From Spirochaetaceae bacterium (GTDB taxonomy: Bacteria > Spirochaetota > Spirochaetia > SZUA-6 > Bin103), in the NCBI GenBank assembly GCA_026710565.1, contig JAPOQV010000355.1, positions 1 through 7,382 on the forward strand: a DNA stretch of 7,382 nucleotides, read 5' to 3'. The notes beneath the pieces are model-generated. The model ran no database searches and was not told where the DNA came from. It saw only the letters and a program-made list of their open reading frames with translations. Position numbers and translations under genes: made by a program. Positions 1 through 5,954 of this stretch are shown here, piece by piece. Every line of letters starts with the position of its first letter. Positions within the stretch are counted from its first letter, which is position 1.

Positions 1-1455
1 AACTGGATCGGGGACGCGATCTCCGGGACGCACGTCACAACCGGATCGAATGTGGCGTACCGCATCGAGACGCTATACGCCGACGACATGGATTTCGGGG
101 CCGGCATTCCGAACTGGGCCGCGTTCTCGTTCCGTCCCCATGTGGCGTGCGGGAATGGGCCGACGCTGAGGATCAAGACCCAGGCGGTGAAGGATCTCGT
201 CTGGCCGGATGGTTCGAGCCTGGCTGAAAACCAGATCGGGCCGGCGAACGTCGTCACCGCCGTCCACGTGTCGGCCACCGGGAAGATGGTGGTGGTCAAG
301 CCCACCAAGCCAACCGCGGACGGCGGGATGGGTGGTGTGGACGAGAACGCCGTCAATGCGCTGATCGCCGCCAAGCTGCTAGTCGGGGCACCGATCGACG
401 GGAAGCTGTTGACCTGGGGCGACCGTGAGCCGTACACGGCGGGAACCGTCGCCGGGCTCGGCGCGGGCCAGTGGATGCAGTCGCTGGCCGATCCGGCAGA
501 CCTGTACGTGGGGGCCGACGCCCTGACCGAAGCCTATCTGCGCAGGGCCGCAAGCGCAACCGCCATCAAGGTGGGCAACGCCGTGTACGCGCTCGCCGCT
601 GCCCCGACAGTCCACACGGCGGCACCGGCCAACGGCAACGCCGTCATGCGCGTGCAGGTGGCGAACCTCCCGGCCCAGGGCGCTGGGGTGGAAGCGCTCA
701 CCGTGCGGGTCGGGGACAAGATCATCGGGGACCGCGACGTGAGGGCGCTGGTGGGCGACGGCATCCTGGCCGGTGTGGCCAAGCCGACTCCCGCGTCGGA
801 CAAGTTTTTCGTCGTGAAAGTTACGTCAGGAGGTGTGGTCTCCCTTGCGGAGGCCGTGTTTCGTCGTTACGTAACGCCGGGCAATTATCAGTTCACCGTC
901 CCGGCTGGCGTCACCACGCTGAAGGCCATCATGGCCGGTGCAGACGGGGGCGGGGGCGGCGGCGGCGGATCTGGCGGTTATGCTCATGGTGACGTCGATG
1001 GATCACCAGGAGGCGGCGGTGCCGCTGGAGTGGACGGGGGGCCAACGCTGCTCACATACGGCGGCACAACGCACCGAGCGAATGGCGGTCAAGGCGGTAA
1101 CGGCGGTGATGGCGGTGACGCTCAACTTACAGACGGTGGTATTGATCCCGGTACGCCAGGCGGCAGGAACGCTGGCAGCACCGCGTCGCAAACTGGCGGT
1201 GGCGCTGGGGGCGCTGCCGGGTCAGCCGAAGGTGTTCCTGGTAACGATGGTGTTGACGGCGCTGCAGGCCAAACCAGAACTGTAACGTTGGTCGGGCTTG
1301 TAGCCGGCTCAACGATTGATATCACTGTTGGTGCCCGCGGTGCTGGTGGATCTGGCGGTGGTGCTGGATACCATGGCGATGGCCCTGAAACGAGTTATGG
1401 CTTGGCTGGTACTGCTGGCCCCAACAACGGCAGCTTGACACTGAGGATGGGATGA
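1..1455 (+). CDS. Tail fibre / receptor-binding type protein with glycine-rich C-terminal domain (5' truncated)
   Basis: The frame is open from base 1 with no stop, so the gene starts upstream; the in-frame GTG at 52 is only an internal codon. The visible part is 484 residues ending at TGA 1453-1455. Residues about 20-100 resemble the beta-structured units of phage tail fibres, where segments like FSFRPH and KDLVWPDGSSLAENQI match the usual pattern of a 'function-of-model, Asn-Gly-Leu, lysine, Asp-Gly, Ala-Gly-Asp' repeat; this is a recollection of the family, not a search result. Residues 100-285 are not recognised. From about residue 297 (FTVPAGVTTL) begins a glycine-rich domain: eight glycines at 316-323, GGX triplets at 362-373, then a strand pair around TVTLVGLVAGSTIDITVGA (about 427-445) and a final SLTLRMG. 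Such domains cap adhesins and fibre tips of many phages. It overlaps the next gene by 4 nt (ATGA). Glycine and other codons become T-ending in the last third. Role in host binding is inferred; another virion surface protein is possible. Confidence 0.65.
   Translation, partial: NWIGDAISGTHVTTGSNVAYRIETLYADDMDFGAGIPNWAAFSFRPHVACGNGPTLRIKTQAVKDLVWPDGSSLAENQIGPANVVTAVHVSATGKMVVVKPTKPTADGGMGGVDENAVNALIAAKLLVGAPIDGKLLTWGDREPYTAGTVAGLGAGQWMQSLADPADLYVGADALTEAYLRRAASATAIKVGNAVYALAAAPTVHTAAPANGNAVMRVQVANLPAQGAGVEALTVRVGDKIIGDRDVRALVGDGILAGVAKPTPASDKFFVVKVTSGGVVSLAEAVFRRYVTPGNYQFTVPAGVTTLKAIMAGADGGGGGGGGSGGYAHGDVDGSPGGGGAAGVDGGPTLLTYGGTTHRANGGQGGNGGDGGDAQLTDGGIDPGTPGGRNAGSTASQTGGGAGGAAGSAEGVPGNDGVDGAAGQTRTVTLVGLVAGSTIDITVGARGAGGSGGGAGYHGDGPETSYGLAGTAGPNNGSLTLRMG
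1084..1119 (+). repeat. Four tandem 9-bp units encoding Gly-Gly-X
   Basis: Four consecutive 9-bp units, each GGCGGT plus one variable codon (CAA, AAC, GAT, GAC), encode GGQ, GGN, GGD and GGD. They sit inside the glycine-rich domain of the fibre-like gene. The shared GGCGGT core is identical at the nucleotide level in all four units, so recent duplication or slippage is plausible. Any gain or loss of units keeps the frame. Confidence 0.85.
1443..1447 (+). promoter_or_regulatory. Ribosome binding site of the small terminase gene
   Basis: GAGGA lies 4 nt before ATG 1452 and inside the end of the fibre-like gene. Together with the ATGA overlap it supports ATG 1452 rather than the in-frame ATG at 1464. 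Confidence 0.6.
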
Positions 1456-1979
1456 ACCCCTACATGCGGCAGATTGCCGCTCCGGACTTCGAGGGCGACC
1501 GCCTTACCGACGCGCTGAAGCTGGAGATCGTCAACCGGATCTACAACGGGGAAACGCTGCTGTCCATCTGCAAGGACAAGCTGCTCGATCGCGCCGTGGT
1601 GGACCTGGAGCTGCGCTTCGACAAGGACTTCGCGGACGCCATGCAGCAGGCGCAGCTCGGATTCGGCGACACGTGCGCAGAGCGCGCCCAGGCCGTGGTG
1701 TTGAGCGCGGGCCGGGAGTTCTACCCGGAACGGCAACAGAACGGCAAGCCGCATCCGCTGGCCGGCCAGCCGATCCCGCTGGAGGAACGTATCTTCAGGC
1801 TGCGGCACGCCAAGCTCGTGGCGGACAACGAATGGCGGCTTGCGGATCGCACGTCGCGCACGTACCGGCCCAAGCAGGCCGAGAAGCCCGTCGCCCGCCC
1901 GCCCACGACGATGGAAATGGGAATGCCCGAGAAGGACGCTGCGCTGCCCCAGGGCGACGATGAGACTGAAGGACTTTAG
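1452..1979 (+). CDS. terS: Probable terminase small subunit (divergent)
   Basis: This 175-residue protein is probably the DNA-recognition subunit of the packaging motor, which binds the pac or cos site and hands DNA to the large subunit. Residues 22-52 (LKLEIVNRIYNGETLLSIC...) look like the small-terminase helix-turn-helix, in which a helix ending in 'I-x-x-G-x-S/T-L-x-x-I-C' is followed by a recognition helix and an acidic 'F...A' segment; here it continues with DKDFADAMQQAQ at 57-68. Residues 115-140 (FRLRHAKLVADNEWRLADR...) match the usual 'K-x-x-x-D-x-x-x-W-x-x-x' helix before a C-terminal tyrosine-proline stretch. The tryptophan normally found after the recognition helix is absent. The tail after 145 is Pro- and acid-rich, likely flexible and available for contact with the large subunit. 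Position directly before the large terminase supports the call. The gene overlaps the fibre-like gene by 4 nt and the large terminase gene by 20 nt. Assignment rests on pattern and synteny, not on a database hit. Confidence 0.75.
   Translation: MNPYMRQIAAPDFEGDRLTDALKLEIVNRIYNGETLLSICKDKLLDRAVVDLELRFDKDFADAMQQAQLGFGDTCAERAQAVVLSAGREFYPERQQNGKPHPLAGQPIPLEERIFRLRHAKLVADNEWRLADRTSRTYRPKQAEKPVARPPTTMEMGMPEKDAALPQGDDETEGL
1951..1954 (+). promoter_or_regulatory. Ribosome binding site of the large terminase gene
   Basis: AGGG sits 5 nt before ATG 1960. It selects this start over the longer in-frame ATG at 1840, whose extra 40 residues are Arg/Pro/Ser-rich, as expected of an out-of-frame reading of the small terminase gene. 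Confidence 0.6.
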
Positions 1980-3396
1980 TTCCCGTGCGGCCCGCGATAC
2001 GGTCAGTTCCCCGTACCGCCCGCGCAAGCTGCAGGAGATCGTCCACCGCAGCGCCAAGCGCTTCCGGCTGATCGTCGCGCACCGCCGCTTCGGCAAATCC
2101 TTCCTGTGCGCCGCCGAGTGCCTGTGGGCGGCCCTGACCCTCAACCGGCACAAGCTGCGCATGAGCCCGCCGCGGTACACGTTCGTGGCACCGACCGCGG
2201 ACATGGCCAAGGACCTGGGTTTCGATCCGACCATCAAGTTCCTGGGCAACTGGCCGCACAAGGCCAAGCGTACGGTCCCGTTCACGATCACGTTCCCCTC
2301 GATGGTGGATCCGAGCGTGGAATGCACCATTACCTTCGTCGGGGCCACCAACATCGATTACCAGCGCGGGCGCTACCTGGATGGCGTCGTGGTGGACGAG
2401 TACGGGGAAATGCCAGGCGGAATCTGGCAGGCGGTCATCTTCCCGATGCTGGCCGATTACACCGGCTGGGCCATGTTCATCGGCACGCCGAAGGGCCGCA
2501 ACGCCTTCTACAAGCTGTACAAGGAAGCGCTGGCCGCGGTCGAGTGGGACACGTTCTTCTTCCCGGCTGAAAAGACAGGCCTGATCCCGCAGGAAGAGCT
2601 GGACACGCAGCGCAAGCAAATGGGCGCGGACCTGTTTGCGCAGGAGTTCTCTCTCGAGTGGATGGCCGCCGTCGTGGGCACCTACTACGGCAAGATCATC
2701 AACGGGCTGCAGGCGAACGATCGCATCACGACCGTGCCGCACAGCCCCTCACACCGCGTGTTCACCGGCTGGGACATCGGCATCGACGACAGCACCGCAA
2801 TCTGGTGGGCGCAGCGCATCGCTGGCCGCACCAACCTGATCGACCATTACGAGGTCAACAACATGCCCCTGGCCGACATCGTGGAAATGGTCATTGACAA
2901 GGTGGACATCCAGGGCCGGCCCTACACCTACGGCAATCACTACTTCCCGCACGACATTGCCCAGCGCCACGTGTGGGACGGGAAATCGGTCGAGCTGAAC
3001 CTCCTGGATGCCTTCGAAGGCTACGGGCACGTCATCATGAATCCGAAGCGCAAGGTCAATGACGGCATCGATGCGGTACGCCGGCTGCTGAAAACCTGCT
3101 ACTTCGACGCGCGGCGCACGTCGAACGGGCTGGATATGCTCACGCTGTACCGCCAGAAGTGGGATCCGAAACTGGGCATCAGCTCGGGGCCGCTGAAGGA
3201 CGACTCGACGCACAGCGCCGACGCCTTGCGCTCCCTGGCGGACGGTATGCCGGCATTCAAATCCGAGCCCAAGCCAGGCCACGGGGCCGACCGCGGGCTT
3301 GGACTGTCGGAAGAAGAGCTGTCAACCGTTGATATCATGAACCGCGAGGGTTTCCTGAACCCCTATGAGTTTGGCTCCACAAGACTCCCTGACTGA
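1960..3396 (+). CDS. terL: Terminase large subunit (packaging ATPase and nuclease)
   Basis: From ATG 1960 the protein has 478 residues, a normal size for the family. It would drive ATP-dependent DNA translocation into the procapsid through the portal and cut the concatemer. The N-terminal ATPase holds the variant Walker A at 40-47 (AHRRFGKS, Lys46), Walker B at 143-147 (VVVDE, Asp146 and Glu147) and the coupling motif at 174-179 (IGTPKG). The C-terminal RNase H-like nuclease has its acidic residues in GWDIGIDDS (Asp272), in FPHDIA (Asp332) and in HSADALR (Asp421). The 'NDGIDAVRRLL' stretch at about residues 367-377 is also typical. All motifs are intact, so the enzyme is expected to be active. 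ATG 1960 follows AGGG and overlaps the small terminase gene by 20 nt; the 3' end overlaps the portal gene by 32 nt. The motif order, spacing and neighbours leave little doubt about the family. The packaging mode (pac headful, cos or direct repeats) cannot be read from this window. Confidence 0.97.
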   Translation: MRLKDFSSRAARDTVSSPYRPRKLQEIVHRSAKRFRLIVAHRRFGKSFLCAAECLWAALTLNRHKLRMSPPRYTFVAPTADMAKDLGFDPTIKFLGNWPHKAKRTVPFTITFPSMVDPSVECTITFVGATNIDYQRGRYLDGVVVDEYGEMPGGIWQAVIFPMLADYTGWAMFIGTPKGRNAFYKLYKEALAAVEWDTFFFPAEKTGLIPQEELDTQRKQMGADLFAQEFSLEWMAAVVGTYYGKIINGLQANDRITTVPHSPSHRVFTGWDIGIDDSTAIWWAQRIAGRTNLIDHYEVNNMPLADIVEMVIDKVDIQGRPYTYGNHYFPHDIAQRHVWDGKSVELNLLDAFEGYGHVIMNPKRKVNDGIDAVRRLLKTCYFDARRTSNGLDMLTLYRQKWDPKLGISSGPLKDDSTHSADALRSLADGMPAFKSEPKPGHGADRGLGLSEEELSTVDIMNREGFLNPYEFGSTRLPD

Positions 3397-5614
3397 GCTC
3401 TCCCGGGAGCAGGTCGATTTAAGCCGGCTCAGACCCAAGACGGACGAGGACCTGGCGCGGCTGCTGCAGGAAGAGTTCGAGCTTGCGCATTCCGGCCAGG
3501 AGGATCACGCCGACGAGTCCGCGGACGGCCTGGACTACTACCTGGCCAACCAGACCTATCGCAAGTACACCCGCGTCGATGGCCGCGCCACGACTTCCCA
3601 GGTCATCGACAAGACCGTCGCGGAAGTGGTGGACGATACGCTCCCGGACCTGATCCGCGTCGCGCTCGGCAACGTGAACCTGGTCGAGTTCGAGGCGACC
3701 CGCAAGATTGACGCCATGCACGTGGCCGCCGCGACGATGGGGGTGAACCAGACGCTGCGCCGGCAGGAGGATCTTGAGCATCAGATTCACGACTACATCA
3801 AGAACGGGCTGCTGCAGAAGATCGGTGTCATTGAGGTCCAAGTGCTCGATGCGGTGGAGACTCCGGAGCGGCACGAAGACATGTCGCTCGAAGAGTTCTA
3901 CGCGCTGCGGGCTTCCGTGCAGGACGGGCGCGTGGTCTACGAGGGGCCGGGCTCGCTGCCTCAAACGGTCAATGCAGTGGTCTACGAGCAGGATCCGCGG
4001 CGCTACCTGATCCGCTCGATCCAGCCCAGCGACCTGTTCCTGGCCAGGGACGCCACCAGCACCAACCAGTCCAGCGTCGACGGAGCCCGGTACGTGGGGG
4101 TCCAGCAGGTCATGTCCGTGGCGTCTGCGCAGCTCCAATGGCCGGAGGCGGCTGACAAGTTCGTGCTCGCTGCCCAAATGGGGTACGCGGCCGGGGGGCA
4201 CGACGTGGACGAGGCGGTCAGCCGCTTCCGCGAGCTGCGCGGCGAGGCCGAGGACAAATTCCCGGAGGCGGGCCGCAGCCACAACCTGCTGGCCAGCAAC
4301 ATCCGCGTGATGCGCGAGTACATCCGATCCGACCTGGACGAGGACGGTTTCCCGGAGCTCACGCTGTGCATCCGCGTCGGCAAGACGATCATCCACAAGG
4401 AGCCGGTCCTGAACAACATGATCGCCACCTGGTCGCCGTACCGGATTCCGGACGAGGTAGTGGGCGAGTCGGTGGCGGACAAGCTCATGCCGCTGCAGGA
4501 CATCAACACGGCGTTCTGGCGAATCTGCAACGACGCGGCGGCCTACGCGACGCGGCCCAGGGTCGCGCTCAACGAGCGATCGGCGCGGACGCACGACATC
4601 CCGACCATGTACGACCTGATGAATTGGTCCCCGATGGCTCCGATCCGCGTGGCGGGGAACCCGAACGAAGAGCTGATGCGCATCGAGTCGCCGGACGTGA
4701 CGTCGCCGGCGCTGAAAGTGCTCGACTTCAACGAGCGGCTGCAGGAGCGGTGGTCCGGGATCTCCAGGCGGCAGCGCGGGCTGGATCCGCAGTCCGTGTC
4801 CCAGGAGTCCGCCAAGCGGCACCAGGACGTCGTGTCCACCGGCAGCGGGCGGATGGAGTTCCTGGCGCGGTGCATGGCTGCCGGGCTGCGGGGCATCGGC
4901 TCGAAGATGCTGGAAGCGCTGATCCGGCACGGCGAAATGCTGGAGATCGAGTACGAAGAGGAACAGTGGGTTTCGGTGGATCCCTCCCAGTGGTCGCCGA
5001 AGCTCAATCCGGTGGTGCATATCTCCGGGTCTGCCGGCTCGCGGCAGCTCGAGATCGAACACCTGCTGCAGCTCTACGACGTGCAGCTCTCCCTGTATGA
5101 GAAATTCGGCCCGGAAAACCCCTTCGTCGGTATCGCGGAGATCGCGGAGACGGTGCGCGAGCTGGTGGACGCCTACGGGTTCCGCGACACGAAGCGGCTC
5201 ATCAAGCGCCCGATGCCGGACAAGGTGCGCAAGTTCGTGGAGTGGATGGTTTCCCAGGAGAACAAGGATCCGGCTGTGATCGCCGCCGAGATCGAAGCGC
5301 AGTCGGCGGACAAGCAGATCCAGGCGGAAGCGGAGAAGGACAAGTACCGCCTGGACGGCGACAACGCCATGAAGCGCGTCGAGATCGAAGCGAAATCGAA
5401 AATCGAGCTGGCCAAGATCGCCGCGGAGAAGGACATCAAGCTCCAGGAGCTGAAGGAGAAGCGGGCCGAGCGCGAAATGAATGAGCGCATCGCTCGGCGC
5501 AAGATCGAAGTGGAGGAAAAGAAGATCCAGGCGCAGAAGGAACAGGCCGCCGCCACCCGCGCGGCGGCCGCGGCGAACCAGGGGGGTGGCGATGGAGCCT
5601 CCGGAACTCAATAA
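3365..5614 (+). CDS. Portal protein with C-terminal coiled coil
   Basis: This 749-residue protein should form the dodecameric ring at one capsid vertex through which DNA enters and leaves, and to which the terminase and tail attach. Family signs: YTRVDGRATTSQV (68-80) followed by the helix with 'DTLPDLIR'; the SDLDEDGFPELTLCI segment (322-336), matching the 'D-x-D-G-x-x-E' turn before a beta strand; PYRIPDEVVGESVADKLMPLQD (358-379), matching the 'P-x-R-x-x-G-x-S-x-x-D-x-x-x-x-L/I-Q' stretch; RGLDPQSVS (471-479) and 'WVSVDPSQW' (535-543). These fit the large portals of P22/SU10-like podoviruses, which run to about 700-760 residues. Residues about 636-735 are almost purely Lys/Glu/Ala/Ile and predict a long coiled coil, probably the barrel or an extension of it, followed by an Ala- and Gly-rich tail. 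The start ATG 3365 is the first after an in-frame TGA at 3356-3358; the nearest purine tract (GAGGG, 3346-3350) is 14 nt away, so translation is probably coupled to the large terminase gene, which it overlaps by 32 nt. Confidence 0.93.
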   Translation: MSLAPQDSLTELSREQVDLSRLRPKTDEDLARLLQEEFELAHSGQEDHADESADGLDYYLANQTYRKYTRVDGRATTSQVIDKTVAEVVDDTLPDLIRVALGNVNLVEFEATRKIDAMHVAAATMGVNQTLRRQEDLEHQIHDYIKNGLLQKIGVIEVQVLDAVETPERHEDMSLEEFYALRASVQDGRVVYEGPGSLPQTVNAVVYEQDPRRYLIRSIQPSDLFLARDATSTNQSSVDGARYVGVQQVMSVASAQLQWPEAADKFVLAAQMGYAAGGHDVDEAVSRFRELRGEAEDKFPEAGRSHNLLASNIRVMREYIRSDLDEDGFPELTLCIRVGKTIIHKEPVLNNMIATWSPYRIPDEVVGESVADKLMPLQDINTAFWRICNDAAAYATRPRVALNERSARTHDIPTMYDLMNWSPMAPIRVAGNPNEELMRIESPDVTSPALKVLDFNERLQERWSGISRRQRGLDPQSVSQESAKRHQDVVSTGSGRMEFLARCMAAGLRGIGSKMLEALIRHGEMLEIEYEEEQWVSVDPSQWSPKLNPVVHISGSAGSRQLEIEHLLQLYDVQLSLYEKFGPENPFVGIAEIAETVRELVDAYGFRDTKRLIKRPMPDKVRKFVEWMVSQENKDPAVIAAEIEAQSADKQIQAEAEKDKYRLDGDNAMKRVEIEAKSKIELAKIAAEKDIKLQELKEKRAEREMNERIARRKIEVEEKKIQAQKEQAAATRAAAAANQGGGDGASGTQ
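5580..5586 (+). promoter_or_regulatory. Ribosome binding site of the 120-residue protein gene
   Basis: AGGGGGG ends 5 nt before ATG 5592. An in-frame GTG at 5586 overlaps this tract and therefore cannot use it, which favours the ATG. The longer in-frame reading from ATG 5481 begins with an Arg/Pro-rich stretch that is a shadow of the portal gene. Confidence 0.7.
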
Positions 5615-5954
5615 ATTCGAGGCGATGCAGGAGGGCCGCGCCCAACGCATCGAGGAACAGCTTGACGAGATCGAGACGCTGGGGCCGCACTTCGAAGCGA
5701 TGGAGAAGGCGCGAGTTGCCGCCGTCGAAGGCATTGTCATCAAGATGTCGGAAACCGCCCCGTGGCACGTGTGGCAGCTTTGGGTCTATACTCTGTTCTT
5801 GAAGGCGATCGAGGTCTACCACGCTCACTTCCGGTCCTTGATGCTGAACCGGGACGAGTTGGAGGACGAGCTGGTACGGATCCGCACGTCGCCGGAGTGG
5901 GCTAAGATCAGGAAGTGGCGAGAGGCTGAAGATGGAACAGGACGGGATGATTGA
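5592..5954 (+). CDS. Hypothetical protein between portal and scaffold
   Basis: I do not recognise this 120-residue protein. Composition is rich in Glu, Ala, Arg and Leu and it looks all-helical. Residues 8-45 form a charged, probably coiled-coil helix (EGRAQRIEEQLDEIETL). Residues 57-70 (PWHVWQLWVYTLFL) are hydrophobic with Trp58, Trp61 and Trp64 spaced i, i+3, i+6, so they lie on one face; the stretch is short and flanked by His, Lys and Glu, so a buried helix or oligomer interface fits better than a membrane segment. Residues 76-110 are a second charged helix with Trp103 and Trp109, and the tail is acidic. It starts inside the portal gene (23-nt overlap) and ends inside the scaffold gene (23-nt overlap), so it is probably co-translated with head genes. 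Position suggests a minor head or assembly-factor role, but no function can be assigned. The strong ribosome binding site and frame-consistent codon use support a real gene. Confidence 0.85.
   Translation: MEPPELNKFEAMQEGRAQRIEEQLDEIETLGPHFEAMEKARVAAVEGIVIKMSETAPWHVWQLWVYTLFLKAIEVYHAHFRSLMLNRDELEDELVRIRTSPEWAKIRKWREAEDGTGRDD
5921..5925 (+). promoter_or_regulatory. Ribosome binding site of the scaffold gene
   Basis: AGAGG lies 6 nt before ATG 5932. A second in-frame ATG at 5947 has AGGA (5939-5942) 4 nt upstream, so a start five codons later is a real alternative. Confidence 0.55.

Noticed and set aside
871..1455. Target region of a diversity-generating retroelement in the fibre gene
   Set aside because: No template repeat, reverse transcriptase or adenine-rich variable stretch is visible in the window; low complexity here comes from glycine codons.
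1435..1466. Promoter suggested by a perfect TTGACA at 1435-1440
   Set aside because: No acceptable -10 element lies 16-18 nt downstream (the bases there are C-rich), and the hexamer encodes conserved fibre C-terminal residues.
1840..1959. Longer N-terminus for the large terminase from ATG 1840
   Set aside because: The 40 extra residues are Arg/Pro/Ser-rich and lie wholly within the small terminase gene; ATG 1960 has AGGG at good spacing and gives the usual family N-terminus.
1395..2742. Minus-strand open frames of about 315-319 codons over the terminase genes
   Set aside because: They mirror codon bias of the plus-strand terminase genes, have biased Arg/Leu/Ala composition and no recognisable motif.
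4366..5100. Plus-strand 244-codon frame inside the portal gene
   Set aside because: It is an alternate frame of conserved portal sequence, rich in Arg, Ala, Gly and His, with no independent start signal.
3419..5743. A 774-codon open frame on the minus strand across the whole portal gene
   Set aside because: It is antisense to a portal with clear family motifs. The translation is His/Arg/Leu/Val-rich without domain logic, as expected when a GC-ending gene is read backwards. No ribosome binding site or neighbouring minus-strand genes support it.
5760..5805. Transmembrane segment (holin-like) in the 120-residue protein
   Set aside because: The hydrophobic run is only about 14 residues and is flanked closely by His, Lys and Glu; the rest is highly charged, and the position between portal and scaffold does not fit a lysis gene.
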